From: Rhizobium glycinendophyticum
GTDB lineage: Bacteria; Pseudomonadota; Alphaproteobacteria; Rhizobiales; Rhizobiaceae
DNA: 64,000 nt
Assembly (NCBI RefSeq): GCF_006443685.1
Contig: NZ_VFYP01000001.1
Location: 1,612,001 to 1,676,000, forward strand
Reading direction: 5' to 3'
The notes below the pieces were generated by a model. That model worked only from the letters and a program-made list of their open reading frames with translations, was not told the origin of the DNA and searched no databases. Position numbers and translations under genes: made by a program. This document shows positions 43,769 through 53,598 of this stretch, in pieces; position 1 is the stretch's first letter, and each line of letters opens with the position of its first letter.

Positions 43769-44542
43769 TCAATCGGAAAACTGTTCGGCAAGGATACGAT
43801 CCGACCACGACCGGTCGGGATCGGACAGGATATGCGCGGTCGTATCCTCGGACTGGCGTATCTCCACCCTCAGAACCGATTTCACCTCGGAATGATCCGC
43901 AACCGCGTTCACCGGCCGCTTTTCCGGCTCCAGCACCTCCAGCACGACCGTCACCTTGTTCGGTAAAAGCGCGCCCCGCCAGCGGCGCGGCCGGAAGGCG
44001 CTGACCGGTGTCAGTGCCAGAAGCGGCGCCTCAAGCGGCAGGATAGGGCCGTGGGCAGAAAGATTATAGGCGGTCGAGCCGACCGGGGTCGCCACCATCA
44101 ATCCGTCGCAGATCAGTTCTTCGAGCCGTACCTGGCCGTCGATCAGGACCCTGAGCTTCGCCGCCTGATAGGACTGCCGAAGCAGCGACACCTCGTTGAT
44201 CGCAAGCGCAAACGAAGTCGATCCGTCGGCATTTTCCGTGGTCATCTGCAGCGGATGGAAATCGTTCTCGACCGCTTCGGCGATCCGCTCGCGCAGACCA
44301 TCGACGGCATAGTCGTTCATCAGGAAGCCGACGGAACCCCTGTTCATTCCGTAGATGAGCTTCCCGCTGTTCATCGTATCGTGCAATGTCTGCAACATGA
44401 ACCCATCACCGCCGAGCGCGACGATCACGTCGGCATCGCGAGTGTCGGTATCGCCATAGGTGCGAATCAGCTCCTGCCGCGAAGCTTGCGCTTCTTCGGT
44501 GTTGGAAGCGATGAAGGACAGCGACCGGAACGTACGCGACAT
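43769..44542 (-). CDS. nadK: NAD kinase
   Basis: NadK phosphorylates NAD to NADP in the cytoplasm. The 257 residues are typical for rhizobial enzymes. The ATP/NAD-binding motif VALGGDGFMLQTLHD lies near residue 40, INEVSLLRQ near residue 120, and the substrate loop DGLMVATPVGSTAYNLSAHG near residue 145. ATG 44542 (MSRTFRSLSFIASN) is preferred over an upstream in-frame start because homologues begin here. It is followed by the exported protein gene. Confidence 0.95.
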   Translation of the reverse strand: MSRTFRSLSFIASNTEEAQASRQELIRTYGDTDTRDADVIVALGGDGFMLQTLHDTMNSGKLIYGMNRGSVGFLMNDYAVDGLRERIAEAVENDFHPLQMTTENADGSTSFALAINEVSLLRQSYQAAKLRVLIDGQVRLEELICDGLMVATPVGSTAYNLSAHGPILPLEAPLLALTPVSAFRPRRWRGALLPNKVTVVLEVLEPEKRPVNAVADHSEVKSVLRVEIRQSEDTTAHILSDPDRSWSDRILAEQFSD

Positions 44543-44736
44543 GGCAGGCCCTTGTGGAACAGGCGCCAGTGGTACATGACAAATGCCTGTAACCACAAGT
44601 CATTTGCAGCCGCAATCGGTTCGCCCCGCGGGCTCTCGGTCATCAGGACCTCGTGATCGCCATTCACCATACACGCTAACCGTCCGTCGATTTTTTGCTT
44701 TACGACAAACCTATTTCCGCCTAAAGACGCCTCACT

Positions 44737-44812
<76 letters not shown>

Positions 44813-44894
44813 TCCTTTCTCGACATGTGACGGATTTTTCGCTGTTGTGCCGCACGTTTCTTTGGCATGCTTTCGCCGCACCGAGGACAATTGC

Positions 44895-45869
44895 ATGCGA
44901 AGACATTTCCTGGCCGGCCTGGCTTCCCTGATCCTGTTTCATCTGGCTTCTACGCATTCCGCCCAAGCCGCCGACATCCGCTATGCCTGCGACAACGGCA
45001 CCACCTTGACCGTTGCCTTCTCCGAGGCGGCGGCCAATGTGACTTTGCCCGACGGCGCCAAGGTTTCTCTGCCACAGCAGGCTTCCGGTTCCGGTTTCTG
45101 GTACTCCAATGGACGCTACGAATTGCGTGGCAAGGGCGATGAAGCGCAGTTTGCCATTGGCCGCATGGCGCCCGCCAACTGCAAGGTCGACGACCAGCCA
45201 GCCGAAGTCTTCGACCGTTCCACTCGCGCGGAAGTCGACGTGCCGGCCGGCGAGACAGGCTTCGATATGCCGGGCAAGCTCACCTGTTTGCGTTATCCGA
45301 ACTTCGCCCTGAAGCAGCTGGATCTGGGAGAAAAGGGCGCGGCCGGCCTGTTCATCGCGCCGTCGGAAGGCCCGTGCAAGCTCGATTCCGCCGTGGATCG
45401 CAAGATCGTGGACGACGCGGCCGGCTATCTCTGGGGCGCGGTCGGCCCTTACGCCGTATTCCGCGGTGCCGATGGATGGAATGGCGGCATGCCTTTCGTC
45501 GTCTACGACGCCCGCACGGCTACCCGTCTTCTCGACGATATCGTTGCCGACAATTTTGATTCCCTGACGCTGGCCGGCGAGGAACTCACGCTACGCTATC
45601 GCCGGACCTATGGCGCTGAATGCTCGCTTCTGGCCGATCCGCAAGGCTGCGGGAAGACAATCCGCGAGGCGCTCGGCCTTGCACCCGACCGCGCCATGCC
45701 CGATTGCCGGGCTGCCTACAAGCCGGCGATCGATGCCGACCCAAAGGCTGCCAAGGATATCGAAGCCTGGCCAAGCGTCATCGATTACCCGGTGCAGCGC
45801 CAACTCACCCCCACCGGCACAAAACTGACACCCGTCGAGGGCGACCTCACCTGCCGCCCGTCGATGTGA
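44895..45869 (+). CDS. MliC-domain exported protein with extra C-terminal domain
   Basis: A 324-residue protein with a signal peptide (residues 1-27, ending HSAQAA). Residues about 28-95 match MliC, the inhibitor of C-type lysozymes (IRYACDNGTTLTVAF, then FWYSNGRYELRGKGDEAQF). Classical MliC proteins are about 110 residues and often lipoproteins; here there is no lipobox and an additional C-terminal region of about 215 residues (with GPYAVFRGADGWNGGMPFVV) that I do not recognise. It follows the tRNA-Thr. Confidence 0.75.
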   Translation: MRRHFLAGLASLILFHLASTHSAQAADIRYACDNGTTLTVAFSEAAANVTLPDGAKVSLPQQASGSGFWYSNGRYELRGKGDEAQFAIGRMAPANCKVDDQPAEVFDRSTRAEVDVPAGETGFDMPGKLTCLRYPNFALKQLDLGEKGAAGLFIAPSEGPCKLDSAVDRKIVDDAAGYLWGAVGPYAVFRGADGWNGGMPFVVYDARTATRLLDDIVADNFDSLTLAGEELTLRYRRTYGAECSLLADPQGCGKTIREALGLAPDRAMPDCRAAYKPAIDADPKAAKDIEAWPSVIDYPVQRQLTPTGTKLTPVEGDLTCRPSM

Positions 45870-45919
45870 TCCGGCACCAGGCCGTGTGACGGGACGGCAG
45901 ACGCCAATTGCCGGTACGC

Positions 45920-47134
45920 TCAGTCCTCGGCGTCGAGTCGGGCCGCTTCCTGGATGTCGCGCAAGAGGTCCGGCAGCGCGCTCTGCACGCGGTTCCAGCT
46001 GGGCATAAATGGCGTTGCATTCGGATTGTCGAGATAGACCTGGCCGGCCTCGATCAGATTGGCGGCGAAGAGTTCCACCGCCTGTTCTTCGCGATGCCGG
46101 TCGGTGGTGAGCCCGTTCATCCGCGCATCGTGATGATAGGTCTCCACAAGGTCGAGCGCCGTTCGGTAGTAGGTCGCCTTCAACGTCCTGAACGCATCCT
46201 GGCTGAATATGACGCCATCGGTCGCGAGTTTGCGGTAAAGCGCCTTGGTGATGTCGATCGACATGCGAGACAGCCCTCTGGCCGCATCTTCGGGCGACAG
46301 CGGTTGATGCTTGTGGTCATAGGCGTCCGCAATATCCACCTGGCAAATTGCATGGTTGGACTGGTTGCGCCACAGCTCCGAAAGCACGCCGATTTCCAGC
46401 CCCCAGTCGGAGGGAATGCGGATATCCGAAAGGATCTGCGTCTGCATGGCAAACTCGCCGGCGAGCGGATAGCGGAAGGCCTTGAGGTAGTCGATATAGG
46501 GATGGTGGCCGATCACCCTTTCGAGGCTGAGCAGCAGCGGCGTCACCAGAAGTCGCGTCACGCGACCATTGAGCGACCGATCGGCAATCCTTGGATAATA
46601 TCCTTTGGAAAAGACGTAAGGGAAACGCGGATTGGCGACGGGATAGACCAGCCGCGCCAGCATGTCGCGTGAATAGGTGACGATATCGCAGTCATGCAGG
46701 GCAACCACGCCCGCCTGTCGGCCGGCCAACACATAACCCATGCAGAACCAGACATTGCGTCCTTTGCCCGGCTGGTCGGGCGACAAATCCTCCGCCTTCA
46801 GCTTCTCGTCGACGGCGCGCAGCCGCGGCCCGTCATGCCAGAGAATCGTATGTTTCTGCGGAAGGCGGGAAAAGTATTGCTTGGCATGGCGAAACTGTTG
46901 TTCATCCGCTTGATCCAGGCCGATGACGATTTCCGCGATATAAGGGGCTTGCGACAGTTCGGAAACGATATGCTCAAGGGCAGGGGCTTCAAGCTCGGAA
47001 TAGAGCGATGGCAGGATCAGCGTGATCGGCCGGGTTGAGGAGAAGACGGTCAGTTCCTTCTCCATGCGCTCTAGCGAGCGCTCCCTGAGATTGTGCAGGG
47101 TGGCAACCACGCCATTCTGGTGAAAATCCGCCAT
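45920..47134 (-). CDS. GT81-type glucosyl/mannosyl-3-phosphoglycerate synthase
   Basis: A 404-residue glycosyltransferase of the GT81/GpgS-MpgS type, which transfers glucose or mannose from a nucleotide sugar to 3-phosphoglycerate. The donor/metal region is VVALHDCDIVTYSRDMLARL near residue 140, with NVWFCMGYVLAG before it and YPLAGEFAMQ near residue 219. AAGGA lies about 7 nt upstream of the ATG. A HAD phosphatase gene precedes it by 39 bp on the same strand, giving the usual synthase-phosphatase pair for glycosyl-glycerate solutes. The sugar and the final solute are not determined by the sequence alone. Confidence 0.82.
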   Translation of the reverse strand: MADFHQNGVVATLHNLRERSLERMEKELTVFSSTRPITLILPSLYSELEAPALEHIVSELSQAPYIAEIVIGLDQADEQQFRHAKQYFSRLPQKHTILWHDGPRLRAVDEKLKAEDLSPDQPGKGRNVWFCMGYVLAGRQAGVVALHDCDIVTYSRDMLARLVYPVANPRFPYVFSKGYYPRIADRSLNGRVTRLLVTPLLLSLERVIGHHPYIDYLKAFRYPLAGEFAMQTQILSDIRIPSDWGLEIGVLSELWRNQSNHAICQVDIADAYDHKHQPLSPEDAARGLSRMSIDITKALYRKLATDGVIFSQDAFRTLKATYYRTALDLVETYHHDARMNGLTTDRHREEQAVELFAANLIEAGQVYLDNPNATPFMPSWNRVQSALPDLLRDIQEAARLDAED

Positions 47135-47173
47135 GGCTGAAATCCTTTCGTGATGATGCCGGTTGCGGCCGGC

Positions 47174-47965
47174 TCAGAGAAACCCCGTGGCAACGAGTTG
47201 ATGGATCATGATGTTCCAGCCGAGTGGGCCGGCCTGCTGCGAGCGCAGGATCTTGCCCCGCCGTTCCCGGTCCATGACGGGCAGCGGCGGATGCGCCGGA
47301 TTGACAATGATGATGCCGCAATCGGCGGCTTCCAGCATGGCGAGATCGTTGGGCGCATCGCCCAGGGCAACCGTGCGCACAGGCGCATCAAGACCACGCT
47401 GATAATGGGCGACGACCTCCGCCATCCGCTCGGCCTTGGATGTCTTTGGCATCAGCGTCAGAAAGCGTCCGCCCTGAGCGGCGGTGAAGCCTTCCGATGC
47501 AATCGCATCGAGAAACGCCCGCTTCTGCGCCTCGCTCCCCATAAAATGCCCGGGCTCGGAGAAGCGTCGCCGGCGCGCAAGTTCCGCAGACGCCAGCGGA
47601 AGCCCGGTTTCCCGCGAGATCCGTGCAACGTCCCAGTCGCCAAACCCCTCGAAGGAACCGCACAGTTCTTTAGGTAATTTCCGAAGAAGCGATCGCAGCT
47701 GGTTGTATGGACTCGATGATTGCGTGTCCGGCCCCTTGTCGTCCTGCCCCATGCCGACGACGCCCGCACCGTTTTCCACGATCATCGGATGCGAAATCCT
47801 GATCGCCTCGGCAATCGGCCGCATTTCCGCTTCGGTCTTGCTGCTGGCAAGAATCAGAGGAATGCCGCGTGCCTTTAAGAGCTCAAGTGCCGGTCTTGCC
47901 GCCTCAAAGGAATAGCTGTCGTGATCGAGCAGCGTTCCGTCGAGGTCGGTGAAGACGAGCTTCAT
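47174..47965 (-). CDS. HAD phosphatase, mannosyl-3-phosphoglycerate phosphatase type
   Basis: A 263-residue HAD (Cof/MPGP subtype) phosphatase. The nucleophile motif is FTDLDGTLLDHDSY at the N-terminus, motif II lies in ILASSKTEAEMRPI near residue 58, and motif IV in ALGDAPNDLAMLEAADCGI near residue 210. It should dephosphorylate the glycosyl-3-phosphoglycerate made by the adjacent GT81 enzyme, yielding a compatible solute for osmotic stress. Its start overlaps the rlmB stop by one base, so it is transcribed with rlmB. Confidence 0.85.
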   Translation of the reverse strand: MKLVFTDLDGTLLDHDSYSFEAARPALELLKARGIPLILASSKTEAEMRPIAEAIRISHPMIVENGAGVVGMGQDDKGPDTQSSSPYNQLRSLLRKLPKELCGSFEGFGDWDVARISRETGLPLASAELARRRRFSEPGHFMGSEAQKRAFLDAIASEGFTAAQGGRFLTLMPKTSKAERMAEVVAHYQRGLDAPVRTVALGDAPNDLAMLEAADCGIIIVNPAHPPLPVMDRERRGKILRSQQAGPLGWNIMIHQLVATGFL

Positions 47966-48846
47966 CAGCTCTTGGCCGCCAGATGCTGCCGGGAGGCATA
48001 GAGTGCGATGGCGGCTGCATTGGAAACGTTGAGCGACTTGATGGCGCCCGGCATGTCGAGACGGGCGAGCGCCGACACGGTCTCGCGCGTCTTCTGCCTG
48101 AGACCCTTGCCCTCCGATCCGAGCACCAGCGCGATCCTGTCGCCGACAAGCGTGCTCTCCATCGGGGCGGGGCCTTCCGAATCGAGTCCAACAGAGAAGA
48201 AGCCGAGCTTGTGCAGTTCATTCAGGGCGTCGGCGAGGTTGGTCACCTGGATATAGGGGATGAGTTCGAGCGCCCCGGAGGCCGATTTCGCCAGCACGCC
48301 AGATTCCGTCGGACTGTGGCGCTGCGTGGTGATCACCGCGCCGGCATCGAAGGCGACGGCCGAGCGCATGATCGCCCCGACATTGTGCGGATCGGTGACT
48401 TGGTCGAGCACCAGGATCAGCGGGCTGTCCTTCAGCGCTTCGAGTCGGCGAACCGGCAGCGGCCGCGTCTCCAGCATGACGCCCTGGTGGATCGCTTCAG
48501 GTCCGAGGATCTTGTCGAGGTCCTGTGGTGTCACCGTTTCGAAGGGGATGCCGAGCTTTTCCACAGATTGGATTTCGAGCCTGACCAGCGCGTTCTGCGT
48601 GGCCGAGAGCTTGATCAGCTTGCGTTCGGGATTGTCGAGTGCTGCGCGCACCGTATGCAGCCCGTAGAGCAGCACCTGCTCAGGTGCCAGTTTCGGCGGA
48701 GTCCAGTCCGCATTGCTCTTGCGCGGCTTTTGCGGCCCCGGCGTGGGGATCTCGCCCCGCTCACGCTTGGCATCGCGCACCTGACGACGCAGCGTTGCGT
48801 AATGGGTGTCGCGGGCGGTTTTGTCGGTTTTCGGATCTTTGGCCAT
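47965..48846 (-). CDS. rlmB: 23S rRNA (guanosine-2251-2'-O)-methyltransferase
   Basis: RlmB, a SPOUT-fold TrmH-family methyltransferase that modifies G2251 of 23S rRNA. The 293 residues have an N-terminal basic lead (1-50), a substrate-binding domain with VLLYGLHTVRAALDNPERK near residue 58 and the SPOUT signature: LVLDQVTDPHNVGAIMRSA near residue 143, VLGSEGKGLR near residue 233 and SLNVSNAAAIALYAS at the C-terminus. It precedes the HAD phosphatase with one overlapping base. It starts divergently from the tRNA-Tyr/Gly-tuf cluster. Confidence 0.94.
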   Translation of the reverse strand: MAKDPKTDKTARDTHYATLRRQVRDAKRERGEIPTPGPQKPRKSNADWTPPKLAPEQVLLYGLHTVRAALDNPERKLIKLSATQNALVRLEIQSVEKLGIPFETVTPQDLDKILGPEAIHQGVMLETRPLPVRRLEALKDSPLILVLDQVTDPHNVGAIMRSAVAFDAGAVITTQRHSPTESGVLAKSASGALELIPYIQVTNLADALNELHKLGFFSVGLDSEGPAPMESTLVGDRIALVLGSEGKGLRQKTRETVSALARLDMPGAIKSLNVSNAAAIALYASRQHLAAKS

Positions 48847-48949
48847 GCGCCCTTATAGCGGGGGGCAGGGGGCGGGCATAGACCCGACCGCAAAATCAGG
48901 CTCATGTCGGCGCCATGAAACTTTTCGGAATTTTTCGTCAAACACCGTG

Positions 48950-48978
48950 TTGACATGTGCCGGTTGGGCCGTCATATA
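48950..48978 (+). promoter_or_regulatory. Sigma-70-type promoter of tRNA-Tyr/Gly(-tuf)
   Basis: TTGACA (48950-48955) and CATATA (48973-48978) are separated by 17 bp, close to the rhizobial housekeeping consensus TTGAC-N17-CTATAT. The next feature is tRNA-Tyr at 49053, so this likely drives tRNA-Tyr and tRNA-Gly and may read into tuf. Confidence 0.65.
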
Positions 48979-49052
48979 CCCGCCGCAGATCAGGGGGCGA
49001 CGCACTCTGGTCGGGACTAAAAAGCTTGGTCGCCAGATCCGGACGAAAGAAT

Positions 49053-49137
49053 GGAGAGATGCCCGAGTGGTTAAAGGGGACGGACTGTAAATCCGTTGGC
49101 TCAGCCTACGTTGGTTCAAATCCAACTCTCTCCACCA
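49053..49137 (+). tRNA. tRNA-Tyr (GTA)
   Basis: An 85-nt class II tRNA with a long variable arm and encoded CCA. Acceptor GGAGAGA pairs with TCTCTCC; the anticodon loop CTGTAAA carries GTA; the T-loop is TTCAAAT. It lies 21 bp upstream of tRNA-Gly. Confidence 0.97.
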
Positions 49138-49158
49138 TTCGTCCTCGGATCTGAATAT

Positions 49159-49232
49159 GCGGGTATAGCTCAATGGTAGAGCAGCAGCCTTCCAAGCTGA
49201 ATACACGGGTTCGATTCCCGTTACCCGCTCCA
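49159..49232 (+). tRNA. tRNA-Gly (TCC)
   Basis: A 74-nt tRNA with encoded CCA: acceptor GCGGGTA pairs with TACCCGC, D-arm GCTCAATGGTAGAGC, anticodon loop CTTCCAA with TCC, T-loop TTCGATT. Position between tRNA-Tyr and tuf matches the tyrT/glyT-tufB arrangement of many Gram-negative bacteria. Confidence 0.97.
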
Positions 49233-49363
49233 GATCACATTCAAGCCCAACACGCTGATTTTTCTCGCTTTTGACCTTGGGCCTCGTGCAGTGCATGCCG
49301 CTTTCCGTAAGGTCAGCCGAGAGCCTTCGACCACCCGCAGTTCCGCCCCCGGGCGCCCCCGCA

Positions 49364-49398
49364 TTTAAGGCTTGCGCATTGCGAGTGAAAGCCTTAAA
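49364..49398 (+). promoter_or_regulatory. Hairpin in the tuf leader
   Basis: TTTAAGGCTT (49364-49373) and AAGCCTTAAA (49389-49398) form a perfect 10-bp stem with a 15-nt loop, 59 bp before the tuf ATG. A second GC stem (CCGGGGTAACCCCG, near 49420) follows. Without a U-tract this is more likely a leader structure than a terminator; tuf regulation by it is speculation. Confidence 0.4.
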
Positions 49399-49456
49399 CG
49401 GCGGGACCAAACCGGTTCGCCGGGGTAACCCCGTTTCGTTCACAGGAAGCATTCAA

Positions 49457-50632
<1,176 letters not shown>

Positions 50633-50767
50633 TGATCGAGAGGTCGATGGCGTAAGCTGCCGACGGCACGAAAAGTGTTCAGATGGCGCGCAAGCGCGAT
50701 CTGAACGCGGCGCCGGCATCGTCGCCTCGATCATCGAGTAATTGGTTTTCCCTCATGGGATGACAGG

Positions 50768-50800
50768 AGCCCCGCTGGAAACGGCGGGGCTTCTTGTTTT
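50768..50800 (+). terminator. Rho-independent terminator of tuf
   Basis: AGCCCCGCT (50768-50776) pairs with GGCGGGGCT (50783-50791), loop GGAAAC, followed by TCTTGTTTT. It lies about 29 bp after the second copy of the tuf 3' end and before the next gene. Confidence 0.88.
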
Positions 50801-50825
50801 ATGGAAGATCGGAGAAAGGGTTGCC

Positions 50826-51635
50826 ATGAACGATTTCAAGCAGATCCTCGCCGGCTACGATGTGATTGCACTAGTAGCCAACAACGAGCGCATCGACGTC
50901 GAGCAGTTGGCAACTCAAATGCCGGAGCGAACGCTGTTTGTATTCTTTACCGGATGTGAGAAGATTTTACGTCGCAGGTTTGAGCGCGACTCCGCGCTAT
51001 GCCACCGTCTGCGCAATGAAACTACTTTTCTCAAGGGGCAGAAATACTTCGACATGGCGCATTCGCTGTTGCCCGAAAACCTGAAGGCAACAGTGGGTGT
51101 CATAGCAGGTTCGGGAAAGGCTGTTGTGAGCGAGAAGCCGCGGCAGCGGCAAACCAATCTCACTCCGTTCCTGATCGATTTTGACTATGAGTTTCCCGGC
51201 TTCTACCCCGAAGACCGCATGCCCTCCACAGGCTTTGCGCTCGCCATGTGGCTGATCGAGCATTGCCGCGATGCGAAGATAGCATTATGCGGCTTCACCG
51301 GTGTTGCGGGAGTAAAATACTCTGTCTATCCCGCCCATGATTGGACCTTCGAGCAAACTCTGCTGGAATTGATGAATCTCGACGGGCGGCTATTTCGAGC
51401 CGAGGATAGGCACAAGCCTGGTTCCGGTGGAAGTTTCGCACGCATTAAGGCGCGCTATCCGCAATTCTCCGATGCCCAGATCGGTCTGGTTGCCAGCCAG
51501 GTCCTGGCAAGCCGGTTCACCGGGATGGAGTGGCAGATGGCGAAGCTATGGGACAGGAACGGCCGCTGGCAAAGATTGGCGGCTAACGGGCTGCGTCGGT
51601 TAAAGCGGGCCTTCAGTCTTCGTTTGGGAAGCTGA
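50826..51635 (+). CDS. Putative glycosyltransferase (sialyl/Kdo-transferase-like)
   Basis: A 269-residue soluble protein. Its second half contains PSTGFALAMWLIEHC and IALCGFTGV (about residues 138-162), a pattern seen in GT29-like and WaaZ-type Kdo transferases that use CMP-sugars; the N-terminal VIALVANNERI resembles the donor-binding start of that fold. The C-terminus is basic with no membrane helix, fitting a peripheral enzyme of lipopolysaccharide or capsule assembly. Family membership is tentative. ATG 50826 begins MNDFKQIL. It is convergent with the GT8-like gene at 51684. Confidence 0.55.
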   Translation: MNDFKQILAGYDVIALVANNERIDVEQLATQMPERTLFVFFTGCEKILRRRFERDSALCHRLRNETTFLKGQKYFDMAHSLLPENLKATVGVIAGSGKAVVSEKPRQRQTNLTPFLIDFDYEFPGFYPEDRMPSTGFALAMWLIEHCRDAKIALCGFTGVAGVKYSVYPAHDWTFEQTLLELMNLDGRLFRAEDRHKPGSGGSFARIKARYPQFSDAQIGLVASQVLASRFTGMEWQMAKLWDRNGRWQRLAANGLRRLKRAFSLRLGS

Positions 51636-51683
51636 ACAAGACAGTCCGACTGCGCGCAGGCGCAGCCGGACCATCGAGGCGTT

Positions 51684-52376
51684 TCAGCCCTTGCGCTGGG
51701 TCACATGCAGCATCCGGTCGCGCGCGGCGAACCATTCCTCCGCATAGTCGTCATTGGCGTATTCGGTGAAGTAGGGACCGCCATCCGTAAAGTGGACGAG
51801 ATCCGCATCTGGATTATGCTCGTATTCGTTTACCAGCCAGTTCCATGTTTTCGGCAGTCCGCCGATCTGGTCGTCGCTGTCGAGCCACTTGAATTGATGC
51901 AGTTGCAGTCCAGTCGCGCTGTTGACGTAGTCCGGGGTAAGCGTGGTGCATTTCGCATTGTTGAACAGGATGACGCTCGACCAGTTCTTCTTCTCGTACT
52001 TGGTTTGCGTCTGGCCCAGGAACTTCGTGTCGATCTTCGGAACGTAGTCATGCTTCACGCACATTGCGGCGTAACGATCGTCGCGCAGTTCCCAGAGCTT
52101 GGCGATGTCCGTACGCATCAACATGTCGCAGTCGGCGAACAGGGTCCAACCTTCGAAACCGCTCAAATAGGGTACGAGAAACCGTGAAAACGAAAACTCT
52201 GTCGACTGCAGGCTGTTGCGCTCGCGCGTGAAGATGCCACCGAGATTTTCGAGAGAAATCGGCAGGAACTCCACCGGAATGGAGCTCTTTTCCATAATGC
52301 TCTGGCAAAATACATGGTAGGCGACGACCTCGTTGCTGTCGAAGCCGATAAAGACGCGGGCCTTGTCCACTGGCAA
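51684..52376 (-). CDS. GT8-like glycosyltransferase
   Basis: A 230-residue glycosyltransferase-like protein. ARVFIGFDSNEVVAYHVFCQ at the N-terminus and the DxD motif in GWTLFADCDMLMRTDI near residue 84 match the GT-A fold of the GT8 relatives; HFTDGGPYFTEY near residue 196 gives the late conserved histidine. No membrane segment is visible. It probably decorates surface polysaccharide with a sugar from a UDP donor, but acceptor and sugar are unknown. It is convergent with the putative transferase at 50826, both inserted between tuf and tRNA-Trp. Confidence 0.72.
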   Translation of the reverse strand: MPVDKARVFIGFDSNEVVAYHVFCQSIMEKSSIPVEFLPISLENLGGIFTRERNSLQSTEFSFSRFLVPYLSGFEGWTLFADCDMLMRTDIAKLWELRDDRYAAMCVKHDYVPKIDTKFLGQTQTKYEKKNWSSVILFNNAKCTTLTPDYVNSATGLQLHQFKWLDSDDQIGGLPKTWNWLVNEYEHNPDADLVHFTDGGPYFTEYANDDYAEEWFAARDRMLHVTQRKG

Positions 52377-52457
52377 ATTCCTTTGGCTAGTTTGTAGTCT
52401 TGGGCGAGGATGGTTTAGTTCAGTTGGCCATGGGAAGAAAGCCTCCGATGCGCCGTT

Positions 52458-52832
52458 TCAGGGTTGGCTTTGGTCACCCCCCTCCGCCAGACGCAACAAC
52501 TCCGTCACGAGATAGCCGTTGATCCTCATGCCGGTGAGGTCGCATTCGGCAATCGAGACATCCGCCATGCTGCCGAAGCGAATCGTGCTGCCATTGAAGT
52601 CCACATGTGTAAGGCTCGCGGCATGCATCACCACGTTCTCGACCACGGCGGCAGCCATCGAGACGTTCCGGATCGCGATCTGCTCCGCATTGGCGTCCGT
52701 GATTAACACCCGCCCGAGATCGACATTGCTGAACACCGCTTCTTTCAGCGAGATGTCGGTGAACCGGGACTCGGAGAGATCCGAATCGTCGAATTCGGAG
52801 CCGGGCAGGGCAGCATTGCTGATCCGGATCAT
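52458..52832 (-). CDS. Pentapeptide repeat-like protein
   Basis: A 124-residue protein with degenerate A(D/N)LXX-type repeats: SEFDDSDLSESRFTDISLKE at the start, then VDLGRVLITDANAEQ, and VDFNGSTIRFGSMADVSIAE later. Such repeats fold as a right-handed quadrilateral beta helix. The first coils are clear, the middle ones looser. Some pentapeptide proteins mimic DNA and protect gyrase, but nothing here indicates that. It is on the minus strand, 81 bp before the GT8-like gene begins. Confidence 0.75.
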   Translation of the reverse strand: MIRISNAALPGSEFDDSDLSESRFTDISLKEAVFSNVDLGRVLITDANAEQIAIRNVSMAAAVVENVVMHAASLTHVDFNGSTIRFGSMADVSIAECDLTGMRINGYLVTELLRLAEGGDQSQP

Positions 52833-53124
52833 GACGGTCCTCCAATAGCGGCACCTCCGACTATCCGGGAATCGTTGATGTCTTGCAAGGGTTGCTGATT
52901 CCGGCTCACCTGACCATAATATGGTGAAGCAGGGGCCAATTGCGCACTTGGGGCCAGACTAGGAGGTTGTCTCCAGGATGAGGCTGCCCGGATTGGTAAC
53001 GTCCGCGCAGCCCTTTGGCCGCTTTGGGGAAAAGCGGAAAAAAGTCTCTTGCCATTCGTGCGCTGCCGTCTTAAAGGGAGCGCCAAGCTTCGAGCGAAAC
53101 ACGTTTCGTCTGAAGACTAGGCTT

Positions 53125-53200
<76 letters not shown>

Positions 53201-53279
53201 TTTCCGCCCGGCGCGCCTGAAGCGCTGACGGGCAAGACGATCTGGCAAAGCCGAAAAGTTGCAGAAGACCTTTTCCCCC

Positions 53280-53308
53280 TTGTGAAATGGGGAATCGGTC
53301 GTTATGTA
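53280..53308 (+). promoter_or_regulatory. Candidate secE-nusG promoter
   Basis: TTGTGA (53280-53285) and TATGTA (53303-53308) are spaced by 17 bp, 74 bp before the secE start. Similarity to the consensus is moderate, so this is only a candidate. Confidence 0.35.
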
Positions 53309-53381
53309 GGGTTCAAACAGACACGCGGTGCGTGGGGCTGGCCAAGGTCGGCTTTACGCGCCGTAAATGCGTGGGCATTAA

Positions 53382-53582
53382 ATGGCATCCAAGAGTAATC
53401 CATTCGCGTTTCTGCAGCAGGTACGCTCCGAGACGTCCAAGGTTACGTGGCCCTCGCGTCGCGAAACCACGATTTCGACGCTCATGGTCTTGGCTATGGT
53501 GTTTTTCGCTGCGCTGTTCTTCTTCGGCGCGGACCAGCTCATCAGCTGGCTGCTCAGCCTCGTGCTGAGCGTCGGTAATTAA
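53382..53582 (+). CDS. secE: Preprotein translocase subunit SecE
   Basis: SecE, the clamp subunit of the SecYEG channel in the inner membrane. The 66-residue single-span form is usual for alphaproteobacteria. The amphipathic FAFLQQVRSETSKVTWPSRR precedes one transmembrane helix (about 32-62). Its start opens with MASKSNPF. It is followed by nusG 16 bp downstream. Confidence 0.96.
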   Translation: MASKSNPFAFLQQVRSETSKVTWPSRRETTISTLMVLAMVFFAALFFFGADQLISWLLSLVLSVGN

Positions 53583-53598
53583 TCGGGCGGAAAAAATC

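Noticed and set aside
49271..49456. Extended N-terminus of EF-Tu from an upstream start
   Set aside because: EF-Tu homologues begin [14 protein letters not shown] at 49457; the extension covers the leader hairpin and has no conserved sequence.
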